Assembly: GCF_003340495.1 (NCBI RefSeq)
Contig: NZ_QASA01000001.1
Span: 3,224,001-3,288,000, forward strand
Source of the DNA: Adhaeribacter pallidiroseus
GTDB lineage: Bacteria; Bacteroidota; Bacteroidia; Cytophagales; Hymenobacteraceae
Reading direction: 5' to 3'
Length of the DNA stretch: 64,000 nt
The position numbers and the translations under genes were made by a program. Under the pieces are notes generated by a model. It did not search any database and had not been told where the DNA came from. It worked only from the letters and a program-made list of their open reading frames with translations. Each line of letters starts with the position of its first letter. Within the stretch, counting starts at the first letter, position 1. This document shows positions 36,696-46,998 of this stretch, in pieces.

Positions 36696-37580
36696 GGGGG
36701 ATGAAGGTTTTAAATGGATGGATTAATTAGCGATAGAATAAGGTTTTACTAAATGGATGAATACTGTTGTAATAGGTTTGAGAGTAAATAAGAAGTCCTG
36801 CTTGCAAGTATTTTTAAGACGGCACAAAGGTAAAGCCCGGTTTATGTTCCTGGTTAACACTTTTGTAACAGAATGTGCCAGAATTGTAACATTCTGCTAT
36901 AACCCGGCAAAAACATTAAAAAATAACAATACGGGATGTTCAAGAGATATTAGAAGTACCCGTTTAAGTAGTAAAATGGCCGCGTATTAAAAAACAAGCA
37001 TCCAGATAAATCCTTAACCGGCAACCATTTAAGTTATTGATTACCAAGGGCGCATTTAACTAAAACAGAAAACAAGTATAATTAGATGTTTAGTTGTTCG
37101 AGTGTTTTCAGGCTGACAAGCCAACTTAAAGGTCTAAAATATTTATGGAGCTAATTTTAAAGCCAGCTTTTTTAGGTTCAAATAATATTTGTACTTTTCC
37201 GGCTTATGTTACAATAGTGTAAAAGAATGTTACACCTGTTATAAACAACACAGGAGCCTTAGCACCATTAAAAGAATATAATTTGTACAAAGCTGCTTTT
37301 TACCAGTAAAACCTTTAATCAATAAAACAAGCCAGTTGAAAATTTAAAAATGAAAGGTAGATGCAGTACTTAATAGCCTAAGCAGTAGTTTTTGAAGACG
37401 GACCCCAAATACTGGCATTTGGTAACCTGGTATTTTAAAATTTTTTAAATTTTAACCAATGGTTTAGAGAAATGGATCTTTCACCCTAAATTGTTTCGTA
37501 AGGTATAGATCAAGAAAACACTGGTATATTAGTAACATTTTTTGCGCCATCCCGAATACGCATTCAAACCATTGCATCGC
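36696..37580. other. Long non-coding region with scattered TGTAACA/TGTTACA words
   Basis: About 885 bp between the broken lipoprotein gene and the oxidoreductase gene. It has short frames only, none with protein-like composition. The words TGTAACA or TGTTACA recur at about 36874, 36893, 37206 and 37228, in two cases close together in inverse form. No promoter consensus was found. Confidence 0.5.
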
Positions 37581-38276
37581 ATGCTTTCTACTGCTCCTAA
37601 AACTGCTATTATTGCCGGGGCCACGGGCCTGGTAGGTAGCCATTGCCTTAATTTGTTGCTCCAAAGTAACCGGTACCGGAAAGTAATTTCAATTGGCCGG
37701 AAGCTTTTGCCTTTGGAACATCCTAAACTGGAACAGAAGCAGGTGGACTTTGCTATTCTGGAAAGCTATACCCACAGTTTAATCGCCGACGATATTTTCT
37801 GCTGCCTGGGTACCACCATAAAAAAAGCTGGTTCCCAAGAAAAGTTTTACCAAGTAGATTATACGTACGTGGTTAAACTAGCAACCATTACGGCGGCTAA
37901 TTTTGCTTCCCAGTTTTTGGTGGTATCGGCGCTGGGGGCCGATGCTAATTCCCGGATTTTCTACAACCAGGTAAAAGGCAAAATGGAAACTGCTATTAAA
38001 CCGCTTTCTTTTTTAGGGGTGCATATTTTTCAACCTTCGCTCTTACTGGGGCAGCGCTCCGAAAAACGCTTAGGAGAGCAGGTGGCCCAGGTAATTGCCA
38101 AAGCCTTACCTTTTGTATTTATTGGTCCGTTGCGTTCGTACAAGCCCATTGCCGCGCGCAGTGTAGCCCAAGCCATGCTGTACGCCGCCGCACAAGATGG
38201 CGCGGGGATCAGTATTTATCCTAATTCCCGGATTGCCACTACTGCGCAACTAGCCGAGAGTACCGCTGGGCAATAA
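37581..38276 (+). CDS. NAD(P)-binding Rossmann oxidoreductase, HTATIP2-like
   Basis: I use ATG 37581 (231 residues, MLSTAPKTAIIAGATGLVGSH) rather than the TTG at 37542, because the GATGLVG nucleotide-binding motif then sits close to the N-terminus, as in the family. The middle has DDIFCCLGTTIKKAGSQEKFYQVDYTYV and the active-site-like region VSALGADANSRIFYNQVKGKME, as in the atypical short-chain dehydrogenases related to HTATIP2/CC3. The substrate is unknown. It stands alone. Confidence 0.85.
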   Translation: MLSTAPKTAIIAGATGLVGSHCLNLLLQSNRYRKVISIGRKLLPLEHPKLEQKQVDFAILESYTHSLIADDIFCCLGTTIKKAGSQEKFYQVDYTYVVKLATITAANFASQFLVVSALGADANSRIFYNQVKGKMETAIKPLSFLGVHIFQPSLLLGQRSEKRLGEQVAQVIAKALPFVFIGPLRSYKPIAARSVAQAMLYAAAQDGAGISIYPNSRIATTAQLAESTAGQ

Positions 38277-38446
38277 ATTTTAAATTTTTTCGGCCTACTG
38301 CTCTAATCCGTTTCCTAACTAAGCTCTTCAGGAGTACTTCAACCTGTTTTCCGGAACAGAATTACATGATATTTGTGTAAAGCCCCGGTAAATGGTTAAC
38401 CAATCCTATAGGCTGTACGTACCTCCGGCAAGAAACTGTTATTGGT

Positions 38447-39241
38447 ATGTCCGCATCGGCTCAGAAAAAACTATCCGCTACTTTTCCTCGTTCGGCCCGC
38501 TACGACCTTCAGTGGGTACGGGAGCATTCAATGGGTGAAAACGTTTTATTTAATTTAGAAAGCCTTACTTCTTTAATAGCGTTACAACCCGGCATGCGCG
38601 TTTTGGATTTAGGCTGCGGCAAAGCTATTAGTTCTATCTTCCTGGCTAAGGAATATGGTGTACAAGTATGGGCCGTAGACGAAGCAATCTCTCCTACCGA
38701 AAACCTGGCACGGGTGCAGGAAGCAGGCCAAACAGAAAAGGTTTTTCCGCTGCAAGGCAACGCCCGTGAGCTGGCTTTTCCGGAAGAATACTTTGACGCC
38801 GTTATGGTAGTGGATTCGTATACCTACTTTGGTACCGATGAAAAATACCTGCCCTATATTTGCAAGTTTATTAAACCAGGCGGTTATTTAGCCATTGCGG
38901 ATGTTTGCTTTACCCGCGAAATTACCACATTGCAGGAAGTACCTGCTTTTCTCCGGAAAGACTTTCAAAACTACTGGTACTTTATTCATGCTATTGCTTG
39001 GTGGCAGCAGCTCTGGGAGAAAACGGGTTTAGTAGAAATAAAAACCGCCGAAATCTTACCGGCCGCTAATCTAATTCGCCAGGAATACATCGGGGATTTT
39101 AAAGATAAAAAGTTTAAAGACCCATTCGCCCGCGCTCTGGCTGCCGATACCAACGAACTTATTTCTTTCTTCCGACTGATTGCCCGCCGCACCGAAAAGA
39201 ACGCTTATCTCCAAACATATAAGCCTAAGCATAAAGGTTAA
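38447..39241 (+). CDS. SAM-dependent methyltransferase
   Basis: The 264-residue protein has the SAM motif VLDLGCGKAISS at about residues 47-58, an acidic strand-2 end (VWAVDEA), and motif II VMVVDSYTYFG near 120. The helix after the core has WYFIHAIAWWQQLWEKTG, typical of the class I cyclopropane or UbiE-like fold. The substrate is unknown, and no neighbour suggests it. Starts at ATG 38447, preceded by a 170-bp gap. Confidence 0.85.
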   Translation: MSASAQKKLSATFPRSARYDLQWVREHSMGENVLFNLESLTSLIALQPGMRVLDLGCGKAISSIFLAKEYGVQVWAVDEAISPTENLARVQEAGQTEKVFPLQGNARELAFPEEYFDAVMVVDSYTYFGTDEKYLPYICKFIKPGGYLAIADVCFTREITTLQEVPAFLRKDFQNYWYFIHAIAWWQQLWEKTGLVEIKTAEILPAANLIRQEYIGDFKDKKFKDPFARALAADTNELISFFRLIARRTEKNAYLQTYKPKHKG

Positions 39242-39503
39242 GTACCGCACAAATAACCTCTAAATCCAATAATGGTATAATTTGTGTTACAAAAATAGCT
39301 GGTAGGAGTTTTCTTTGAGATCATCCAATTCGTGAAATCGGGCATTTGTTCTCCTGATAATGATTAATCTTTTTTGTATTTCTGCTTTGCCTTGAAAAAG
39401 CCGTTGAGCCGGCTAAATCTAAGCTACTCACTGCCTATACTTGTTGTTTTATTACCTAAAAAATTAAAAATTTTTAAAAATTACCCGTTCAGAAGCAGCT
39501 CTT

Positions 39504-40178
39504 ATGGTTAAAATTGCTATAGTGGATGATAATCTATTGTTGCGCAAAAACTTAGAACTGCGCTTACAGTCTTACCCCGATTTAGAGGTGCAATCGTTTA
39601 GCAGTGGCTTGCAGTTTTTAGAGGAAATTCAAAAAGTAACGCCGGATAATTTGCCCGAAGTAGTCTTAATGGACATTCAGATGCGCTCGTTAGATGGAAT
39701 AGAAACTACTTACCAAGCCAAAGTTAAATTTCCGGGTATCGAATTTATTATGCTTACCGTTTCCGACGACGATGATACTATTTTTAGGGCGATACAAGCC
39801 GGGGCCAGTGGCTATTTATTAAAAGAAGAACCCGCTTCGGTTATTGTGCAAGCTATTTTGGGCACCAAAACCGGCGAAGCTTACATGTCGCCGGTAATTG
39901 CTAAGAAAGCCTTAAACCTGTTACGAGCGCAAAGCCCTAACCCGATACCAACTGGAACTACCCTGCCCGAGCCGCTTCCGGATAATTTATCAAAGCGGGA
40001 AATAGAGATTCTGGAGTTGCTTACTACCGGTAACAGTTCCCAAACCATCTCCGAAAAATTATTCATTAGCACCTATACCGTACAAACACACATCAAAAAT
40101 ATTTATCAGAAACTGCATGTTAATACCAAATGGGCCGCGGCTAAATTGGCCACCGATCATAAGTGGTTTAGTAAGTAA
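39504..40178 (+). CDS. NarL/FixJ-family response regulator
   Basis: The 224-residue protein has a receiver domain at about 1-120, with acidic residues in VDDN (about 8-11), phosphoacceptor Asp in VVLMDIQM (about 55) and the Lys in LLKEEPAS (about 108). A LuxR-type helix-turn-helix follows at about 155-215 (LSKREIEILELLTTGNSSQTISEKLFISTYTVQTHIKNIYQKL). The sensor kinase gene at 40839 lies 660 bp downstream on the same strand and has the matching HisKA_3 type, so they are the likely cognate pair. Confidence 0.92.
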   Translation: MVKIAIVDDNLLLRKNLELRLQSYPDLEVQSFSSGLQFLEEIQKVTPDNLPEVVLMDIQMRSLDGIETTYQAKVKFPGIEFIMLTVSDDDDTIFRAIQAGASGYLLKEEPASVIVQAILGTKTGEAYMSPVIAKKALNLLRAQSPNPIPTGTTLPEPLPDNLSKREIEILELLTTGNSSQTISEKLFISTYTVQTHIKNIYQKLHVNTKWAAAKLATDHKWFSK

Positions 40179-40838
40179 ACCTCTTTAAAATAGTATTAAA
40201 TTAAAAATATTTAAAAATCAAAACCGGAACGTATGGGTAATTGCGTACGCCAACTTTATTGCCACAGCACATAAGCTATTAAGCTAAGGCACCCGCCGCT
40301 TGTAACGGAGATGAGCCAGCATATTTGCTAAGACGGGAAAATGCAAAATTTCTTATTGCTTTTTTTAGAATTATACGTATGCACTGCATTTCTGCTATCT
40401 TCTCTATTAAATGGTTGGTTAACAAGTTCACTCAATAAAATATTCTTCCTTGGGCATTTGCATCCGTTTGCCCTATTTTTTAAAAATTTATTGATTAGGG
40501 GTAACAATCTCTTGATAACTGGTATCTAATTAGCAAGGCCGGATAAGCCTAGCTGTTTATGTTTATCCGGCCTGCTGAGAAAACATGAAAAAGCTTTCTA
40601 TTTCGGGTAAAAGCACTACCGGCCGGCGAACGCAACCATCTTATAAATAATAATTATCCGAAAGTGCCAGTAAGTCACCGAAGTTTAAATGCTTTATTTA
40701 TTACCAAAGTCTTGTTGCTACTGTTATTTTAAACTAACTAATTTATAATCATGCTTTTCATTATTTAAATCTAGGTGTAAGATTATACTGGTATAAAAAA
40801 TTAAACTCCCACTCCCTTGGTAAAACTTTTACCCGCGC
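40179..40838. other. Intergenic region between response regulator and sensor kinase
   Basis: About 660 bp. A 62-residue frame at 40341-40529 is hydrophobic but has no other support. A hairpin (40536-40546 with 40563-40573, core GGCCGGATAA) is the only clear structure and lacks a U tract. Confidence 0.5.
40534..40575. terminator. Possible hairpin structure without U tract
   Basis: An 11-bp perfect stem (AGGCCGGATAA with TTATCCGGCCT) and 16-nt loop. No T run follows on either side, so it could be a processing or pausing structure instead of a terminator. Confidence 0.4.
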
Positions 40839-43800
40839 ATGCTAGCTTTCACTCGATTTATAGGTATCGTAATCATTTGTTTTTTTAATTTCCAGGCCTG
40901 GGCGCAGCACGTCTATCGCAATTACTTAAACGAAGAAGGCTCCAGCAATGCTACCATTTATCATGTGCTGCCCGATTCAAAAGGATTTATCTGGTTTGGC
41001 ACCGAATACGGCGTTATTCGATTTGATGGCAAAAATTATTTGAAGCTTACCGTGAGCGATGGGCTTTCGGATAATGAAGTGTTGAAAATTCAGGAAGACT
41101 CGAAAGGCAGAATTTGGTTTTTAACTTTTAACGGCCGCTTATCTTATTATTACAACGGAAAAATTTTTAACGAAGATAATAACCCGGTTCTAAAAAAAGC
41201 CGGCGCCCTGGCTACTTTAAATTCGTTCTACGAAGACCAGTCCGGCAACCTTTGGTTTAGCGGGTATTATAATCAAATTTTAAAAATTTCGCCTACTAAC
41301 CAAGTGCAAAAGTTTGATTTGGGTAATCAAAAGAGAATTCCTGAAATTGGAAAAGGCACCTTTTTTTATGAAGATAAAAGCGGCGAGTTATTAATCGTTA
41401 GCGCCAAAAACTTTTACACTTTCCGTTCTAATTACGAGATAAAACCGCGTTTTTTTAAATTTAAAATTCAAGGCCTAAAAACTTATTACAGCAACAAACC
41501 TAATTATCTGCTTTTTTTATCAAAGGCCGGTTTAGTTGAGATGCAGGATACGGTACAACGCCTGCTCATCCCCGCCAATCAATTACCAACCCTTACGCAG
41601 CTCAACACTATTTTCGTAGATAAAAACCAGTCGCTGTGGCTCAACAGTTTAGGGGATGGAGTATACCAGATTAAAAATTTCAGAACTAACCCGGAGCCCT
41701 ACCAGCATTTTTTGTCCGGTAAAATCATTACTTGGATAGACCAGGACAAAGAAAACAACTTGTGGTTTACATCGGCGGAAGAAGGAGTTTATATGTTACC
41801 CGGCAATCACTTGGAATTTAGCTCTTTTTCGTATACCCAAAAAGAAGGACTAACCTCCAATAATATCTTTTCCATTACAAAAGATCGTAAAAATCACATC
41901 TGGTTAGGTTTAGGCAACGGCCTCATTAATCAAATTACTCCTACGGGCATAAAAAAGTATAACATAAATTTTAGAAAAGCTCCTTACAACCGGGTTCTAG
42001 ATTTATTTGTGGATAACAAAAATGTTATTTGGGGTGCCACCGACATGGGGGCGGCTAAGTTAGTACCTCGCAAAAAAGGGAAATATCGGGTGCATAACAT
42101 GCTTTACCATAATGATGCGCGCCCCTACGCAGTAAAATCTATTGCCCAGGCTCCTTCCGGGAAAATGACTTTTGTACATGCCGCTGGCATTGAAGCTTTC
42201 AGGAAAACAATTGATCCTAAAAACCCATATTGGGTAGCACCCATTGCCGGCGTTACTAGAAACCGCACGTATACGCATTTTTACGATCATGCCGGCACTT
42301 TATGGTTTGCTAATTTAAACGGTTTGCAAAAGTATATTAACCCCGGTACAATTATAAACTACGGCATTAATCATTCTTTATTATCCCGCCGGATTACCGA
42401 TATTTCGGAAATGCCGGACGGCAGCCTCGTACTGGCTACTTATGGTTATGGATTAATTGTTTTTAATAAAGATCGGATTACGCATCATATCACCAAAAAA
42501 AATGGCTTAGCCGAAGATATTTGCAAAAAAATATTTGTGCGGGGTAGTACCGTTTGGGTAGCTACAACTACCGGTTTAAGCAAAATAGTTTTTAAAAATG
42601 GGGCTATCGCCGAAACCCGGAACTATTACAGTACCGATGGCTTATTATCTAACGGCATTAATGATATTTACGCCGATGCCCAAGGCGTGTACATTGCTAC
42701 ATCTAAGGGCTTAAGTATTTTAAAAGATCGTAACCAGCAGATGCTTACCACGCCTCCACCGGTATATATAACGCAGGTAATAGCGGGCAAAAAAGATGTT
42801 ACCGGAATAACTGGTAGTAAACTGAATCATCGGCAAAACCGCTTTATTTTTAATTTTATTGCTATCACCTACCAAGATCCCGAAAACGTAAATTACGAGT
42901 ATCGTTTACACGGCGTTAACAGCAGCTGGATTACTACCGCCAATAATACCGTAGAGTTTTCGTCTTTAGCTCCCGGCAAGTACGTGTTTGAAGTAAAAGC
43001 GAAAAAGCGAAACAGCCATTGGAGTAAACCCATCCGCTTTTCTTTTACTGTTGCGCCTCCATTTTGGCAAACCTGGTGGTTTATTGCTGTTGCTATTGTA
43101 GGTGTTTTGGGCACGGTATTTTTAATTAGCTGGTACTTTCTGCAGCAAAAATTAAAAGCAAAGATTCGTCAGCTCGAAACGGAGCATAAAATTCAATTGG
43201 AACGCGAGCGCATTGCCCGGGATTTACATGACAACGTTGGTTCTCACCTAACTTACATTGTGAACCGGCTCGACGATTCTCCCCATTTTGCCCAAGCGCC
43301 GGAGCAACTAAATCAAATGGAACAATTACGCGATTTTACGCGGCAAACTATTACGCAGCTCCGCGAAACAATCTGGGCCATCCGGAAAGAGAATGTAGCG
43401 GTTGGGGAGTTAAACGCTAAACTGCAAAAATTACTGTGGCAAATGGTACCGCCCAACGGACCACTAACGTACCAGTTTAAATCTTCGGCCAATGAGACTA
43501 TTTTACTTACCTCGGTACAAACGCTGAATATTTTCCGAATTGCCCAGGAAGCCCTCACGAATATTCTCAAGCACAGCCGCGCTACTTTTGTTACGGTTTA
43601 CGTGAGCACCGTGGCGGATAAATATTTACAATTACTTTTACAAGATAACGGCATTGGCTTTGAACCATCCGGAGTAAATCTGGCAGATCACTATGGTTTA
43701 ACCAACATGCACGAAAGAGCCGCCGAGTTAAAAACCACGCTGGAAGTGAAATCTGAAAAAGGAAAAGGTACACAAGTAATTTTGCTGGTAAACCTCACCG

Positions 43801-43868
43801 ATGCTGCCCCACCTGCGGCGGCTCCACTTACTATTCAGAGCACGCCGGTACATACTCATACACTTTGA
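40839..43868 (+). CDS. Propeller-type (two-component regulator propeller) sensor histidine kinase, HisKA_3
   Basis: The 1009-residue protein has a signal peptide (about 1-22), two seven-bladed regulator propellers of repeats such as DSKGFIWFGTEYGVIRFDG and DRKNHIWLGLGNGLI at about 30-640, and a Y_Y_Y domain near 650-735. One membrane helix lies at about 745-768, then a HisKA_3 phosphoacceptor (RERIARDLHDNVGSHLTYI, His about 797), and a HATPase domain to about 990 with DNGIGF and GLTNMHERA. It lacks an attached receiver domain, unlike many SusR-type hybrids, so it needs a separate response regulator, the gene at 39504. Confidence 0.92.
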   Translation: MLAFTRFIGIVIICFFNFQAWAQHVYRNYLNEEGSSNATIYHVLPDSKGFIWFGTEYGVIRFDGKNYLKLTVSDGLSDNEVLKIQEDSKGRIWFLTFNGRLSYYYNGKIFNEDNNPVLKKAGALATLNSFYEDQSGNLWFSGYYNQILKISPTNQVQKFDLGNQKRIPEIGKGTFFYEDKSGELLIVSAKNFYTFRSNYEIKPRFFKFKIQGLKTYYSNKPNYLLFLSKAGLVEMQDTVQRLLIPANQLPTLTQLNTIFVDKNQSLWLNSLGDGVYQIKNFRTNPEPYQHFLSGKIITWIDQDKENNLWFTSAEEGVYMLPGNHLEFSSFSYTQKEGLTSNNIFSITKDRKNHIWLGLGNGLINQITPTGIKKYNINFRKAPYNRVLDLFVDNKNVIWGATDMGAAKLVPRKKGKYRVHNMLYHNDARPYAVKSIAQAPSGKMTFVHAAGIEAFRKTIDPKNPYWVAPIAGVTRNRTYTHFYDHAGTLWFANLNGLQKYINPGTIINYGINHSLLSRRITDISEMPDGSLVLATYGYGLIVFNKDRITHHITKKNGLAEDICKKIFVRGSTVWVATTTGLSKIVFKNGAIAETRNYYSTDGLLSNGINDIYADAQGVYIATSKGLSILKDRNQQMLTTPPPVYITQVIAGKKDVTGITGSKLNHRQNRFIFNFIAITYQDPENVNYEYRLHGVNSSWITTANNTVEFSSLAPGKYVFEVKAKKRNSHWSKPIRFSFTVAPPFWQTWWFIAVAIVGVLGTVFLISWYFLQQKLKAKIRQLETEHKIQLERERIARDLHDNVGSHLTYIVNRLDDSPHFAQAPEQLNQMEQLRDFTRQTITQLRETIWAIRKENVAVGELNAKLQKLLWQMVPPNGPLTYQFKSSANETILLTSVQTLNIFRIAQEALTNILKHSRATFVTVYVSTVADKYLQLLLQDNGIGFEPSGVNLADHYGLTNMHERAAELKTTLEVKSEKGKGTQVILLVNLTDAAPPAAAPLTIQSTPVHTHTL

Positions 43869-43908
43869 AATTTTAAAAATTTCTTAATTAGTGGAAGCTG
43901 ATTTTAAA

Positions 43909-44874
43909 TTATTGGGTTTCCTCCATCACCGGAATACCTACGTGGAGCAAAGCATCTCCCTGGTTCACAACAGTCATGTTATTTAATCCGATGATGTAGC
44001 CGGTATACGGACTTTTCAAGCGTAATTCCATATCGCCGTAAGGATCGGCCAGGCTGCCATACACTTCGTCTTTTTTTAGAAATTGGCCTATGCTAACCCG
44101 CGTGCGAAATATGCCGGAAACCTTGGCCCGGATCCAGTTGGATTTTTGACAAACAATGGGTTTTACGGGCAATTTGCTCATGGTATTGGCTTGCAGGTTA
44201 AGTTTCTCCATTACTCGCAGGGTACCCTTAATGGCCATTTTAATACCGGTTTCATCTAAGCGCAGCGACTCGCCCGATTCGTACACGATAATGTACTTAC
44301 CCCGCTGAAAAGCTTCCTTCCGCAAAGATTTAGCCCGTAAAGCAGCATTTAAGATAAAAGGCGCCCCAAACGCCTCTGCCAGCCGCTGGTTTTCGGGATA
44401 TTCTGTTAAACACCGGATTTGCGGATAGTTGGTGCGGCTGGCCCCGCCCGTATGAAAATCAATACCGTAATCGATGTACGGCAGAATTTCCTGGGTAAAG
44501 CGGTGAGCCACCCGGCTGGCCAGAGAACCCGTTTTACTACCCGGGAAACTCCGGTTTACGTCTTTGCCATCGGGTACTTCGCGCGAAAAATTTAAAAAAC
44601 CGTAAATATTTAAAATCGGAATGGCAATAATGGTTCCGCGTTGCGGATACAACATTTTCCCCCGGATCATGCGCCGGATGGTTTCGATGCCGTTTACTTC
44701 GTCGCCGTGCATACCCGCCATTAACAATAATACCGGACCGTCTTCCAGGGCCCGGTACACATAAACCGGAATGTCAATGATAGTACCGCTAGGTAAACGG
44801 GAAACTAAAAGCCGGGTTTGTACATTCTGACCCGGTAAAATAACCTGGCCGTTTATCGCGATTTCTTTGGGCAT
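43909..44874 (-). CDS. AstE/AspA-like zinc carboxypeptidase (succinylglutamate desuccinylase/aspartoacylase family)
   Basis: The 321-residue M14-type hydrolase has the zinc motif HGDE in LMAGMHGDEVNGIE (about 52-65), an Arg-containing DVNRSFPGS segment near 105, the third ligand in IDFHTGG (about 138) and a later Glu in YESGESLR. A C-terminal beta-barrel-like extension from about 240 has GIFRTRVSIGQFLKKDEVYGSLADPYG. It shares a base with the RimK-like gene upstream (stop/start overlap at 44874), so they are translationally coupled. A role in trimming the Glu-type product of the RimK-like ligase is my inference. Confidence 0.85.
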   Translation of the reverse strand: MPKEIAINGQVILPGQNVQTRLLVSRLPSGTIIDIPVYVYRALEDGPVLLLMAGMHGDEVNGIETIRRMIRGKMLYPQRGTIIAIPILNIYGFLNFSREVPDGKDVNRSFPGSKTGSLASRVAHRFTQEILPYIDYGIDFHTGGASRTNYPQIRCLTEYPENQRLAEAFGAPFILNAALRAKSLRKEAFQRGKYIIVYESGESLRLDETGIKMAIKGTLRVMEKLNLQANTMSKLPVKPIVCQKSNWIRAKVSGIFRTRVSIGQFLKKDEVYGSLADPYGDMELRLKSPYTGYIIGLNNMTVVNQGDALLHVGIPVMEETQ

Positions 44875-45788
44875 TATTCTTTAATTATCTTGGAAGCCCG
44901 CTTTTCTTTTTTCTGCTCCACCAAGTTCGCGGTATATTCTATTATTTTACTGGCAATATCGGTTTTAGTGGTTTTTTCGATTCCTTCCAGGCCCGGTGAG
45001 GAATTTACTTCGAGAATCAAGGGGCCTCTTTCGGATTGCAGCATATCTACCCCCGCAATGGCTAAATCCAGCACTTTAGCGGCTTGCAAAGCAGCGGCCT
45101 TTTCGGCCCGACTAAGTTTAATTAATTGCCCGGTACCACCCCGGTGCAGGTTCGACCGGAACTCCCCTTCTTTGCCCTGGCGTTTCATAGCGCCAACTAC
45201 TTCGCCGTTAACTACAAACGCCCGGATATCGGCGCCTTTCGATTCCGAAATAAATTCCTGGACAATAATGCGGGCTTTTAAGTTATGAAAGGCTTCAATC
45301 ACCGACTCGGCGGCTTTATCAGTTTCGGCCAGCACCACGCCTAAACCTTGGGTTCCTTCCAGTAATTTAATTACCAACGGGGCGCCGCCCACCTGGGCAA
45401 TCAACTGGGTAACGTCTTTGGAGTAATTGGTAAAGGCTGTTTTGGGCATACCTAAACCTTCGCGCGATAATATTTGCATGCAGCGCAGCTTATCCCGCGA
45501 CCGCACTATGGCCTGAGAATTTACGGCGCTTTTTACTTTCATCATTTCAAACTGCCGGACTACTGCTGTACCGTAAAACGTAACCGAGGCCCCAATTCGC
45601 GGAATAATGGCATCCACATCGGTTAACTTAACGCCTCTGTAGATAATGGCCGGTTGCCCGGCTTCAATCACTAAATCGCATTTTAAATGGTCCAGTACTA
45701 CTACTTCGTGCCCCCGCTGCTGCCCGGCCTCTACTAACCGTTTGGTAGAATAGAGCTTGGCGTTGCGGGATAAAATGGCTATTTTCAT
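44874..45788 (-). CDS. rimK: RimK-family ATP-grasp alpha-L-glutamate ligase
   Basis: The 304-residue ATP-grasp enzyme has the RimK opening [40 protein letters not shown] near 85, DKLRCMQIL near 120, the ATP-grasp segment [17 protein letters not shown] near 155, [16 protein letters not shown] near 190 and metal site [16 protein letters not shown] near 268. RimK adds glutamates to the C-terminus of ribosomal protein S6. Here it is the middle gene of three that overlap by 4 bp and 1 bp. Confidence 0.92.
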   Translation of the reverse strand: MKIAILSRNAKLYSTKRLVEAGQQRGHEVVVLDHLKCDLVIEAGQPAIIYRGVKLTDVDAIIPRIGASVTFYGTAVVRQFEMMKVKSAVNSQAIVRSRDKLRCMQILSREGLGMPKTAFTNYSKDVTQLIAQVGGAPLVIKLLEGTQGLGVVLAETDKAAESVIEAFHNLKARIIVQEFISESKGADIRAFVVNGEVVGAMKRQGKEGEFRSNLHRGGTGQLIKLSRAEKAAALQAAKVLDLAIAGVDMLQSERGPLILEVNSSPGLEGIEKTTKTDIASKIIEYTANLVEQKKEKRASKIIKE

Positions 45789-46258
45789 ATTTTTTTATTT
45801 TGCTGCTTTCTAAGTTTTGCTTTTGCGGATAGATTTTTATGAGCCACATCCACCATAAAATTTTTCCGGATGGCGGCCCGGCCAATTAAAACCGGGTATT
45901 TCATATCGCTGCGGTCAGATAGCGAAAAATCCGCTTCTATTATTTTATTAAATAATTGGATTTGGGTCCGGATAACGTAGCGTTCCTGCACGTCGCCAAA
46001 AGAACTTTTAATATCGCGTTGAGTAAACTGGTCGAATTCAAAAATTTTCTGGTGGTACAAGGGGTGCGATGGATCTAACAAGTTAAAACGAATAACGGGC
46101 CGGCCGTCCGGCAAAGTAACTTCCCGAATAGCTGTACAATGAATGGCCGAAGTATAGGCACCGGTATCTATTTTGGCTTCTATGTCAAATAAGCCCAGAG
46201 CCGGAAAATCAATCAGCTCCCGCCGGCCAATTATTTTTTTCTTCTTTTTTACTGGCAT
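45785..46258 (-). CDS. RimB-like retropepsin/ATP-dependent zinc protease (PF05618 type)
   Basis: The 157-residue protein begins with a basic patch ([14 protein letters not shown]) and then the family signature [20 protein letters not shown], whose DTG is the aspartic-protease-like site (about 30-34). The C-terminal [18 protein letters not shown] is the second conserved block. In Pseudomonas, RimB is a retropepsin-like protease that acts on RimK-modified S6, so the gene pair is a writer and eraser. It overlaps rimK by 4 bp (ATGA). Confidence 0.85.
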   Translation of the reverse strand: MPVKKKKKIIGRRELIDFPALGLFDIEAKIDTGAYTSAIHCTAIREVTLPDGRPVIRFNLLDPSHPLYHQKIFEFDQFTQRDIKSSFGDVQERYVIRTQIQLFNKIIEADFSLSDRSDMKYPVLIGRAAIRKNFMVDVAHKNLSAKAKLRKQQNKKI

Positions 46259-46452
46259 ACTCGTGCTGGTTAAACAATTACCTGGCGCCTTGTTCTGATC
46301 AAACTTGATTTTTTTACCCCGTTTACCGCTTCTAGTACGTAAAAGTAGTTACCAGGCGCTTTTTAACGTAAAAATATTTAAACGGCCTTGCTAACATTTG
46401 TGGCGTATTCAGCCGTATAAACTGGTATTGAGACTGCTACCAACCAAGCCTT

Positions 46453-46968
46453 ATGAAAAAATATATTTTATTTATCGCCTTATTAGTACCTGTATTGCCC
46501 GCAGGCTCTAAACCCGTAGAATTATTAACGAACCAATCCGCCGCCCGGGGGACTGCTACCGTGGCCGAACTGGCCAACGTGGTTTTTACGGCTGTCCAAA
46601 GCAACGACTTTGAACAGTTACCCTTGTACGTACCCACCGATACGGAACTGAGTAACTTAAAGAAAAAATCGTCGGAGGATTTACAAGCCGTGCTGCAAGA
46701 TTTAACGGCCGAGGAAGTAACGGCTACCCTTCGGGAAGCTTTTAACACCGTTATTCAGGAAGGAATTGATAAAACTTTAAACTTAACGGAACTTACCTTG
46801 GGCGATGTGCGGGAAGGAAAAGCCAGTCCTAAAAATAAAGTCTTAATTCCGGTAACGGCCATACTTACTACCCGCGCCGACCAAGTGCTGCCTTTACAGT
46901 TCGAAGCTTTAAAAATTAACGGCCGGTATTTTTTGTTTCAACGCCTGGAATGGCAAGCCGGCAACTAA
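46453..46968 (+). CDS. Exported protein of unknown function
   Basis: The 171-residue protein has a signal peptide ending near LPAGSKP (about residue 19). The rest has helical segments (TVAELANVVFTAVQSNDFEQL, LQDLTAEEVTATLREAFNTVIQEG) and ends with two beta-like segments (VLIPVTAILTTRADQVLPLQFEALKINGRYFLFQRLEW), the pattern of a small periplasmic NTF2-like domain. I do not recognise the family. Confidence 0.65.
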   Translation: MKKYILFIALLVPVLPAGSKPVELLTNQSAARGTATVAELANVVFTAVQSNDFEQLPLYVPTDTELSNLKKKSSEDLQAVLQDLTAEEVTATLREAFNTVIQEGIDKTLNLTELTLGDVREGKASPKNKVLIPVTAILTTRADQVLPLQFEALKINGRYFLFQRLEWQAGN

Positions 46969-46998
46969 AATTTACTTTATTTTGCCTTACCCAGCCGG

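Noticed and set aside
36757-36990. Possible 77-codon gene in the decayed region
   Set aside because: No recognisable domain or promoter; mixed Cys/Lys composition typical of random AT-rich frames.
34501-37580. Insertion sequence or prophage remnant as cause of the decayed region
   Set aside because: No transposase, integrase, terminal inverted repeat or target duplication was found, so decay by deletion is the simpler reading.
40341-40529. Possible 62-codon hydrophobic protein between response regulator and kinase
   Set aside because: Composition follows the AT-rich spacer, with no signal cleavage site or promoter. No support beyond being open.
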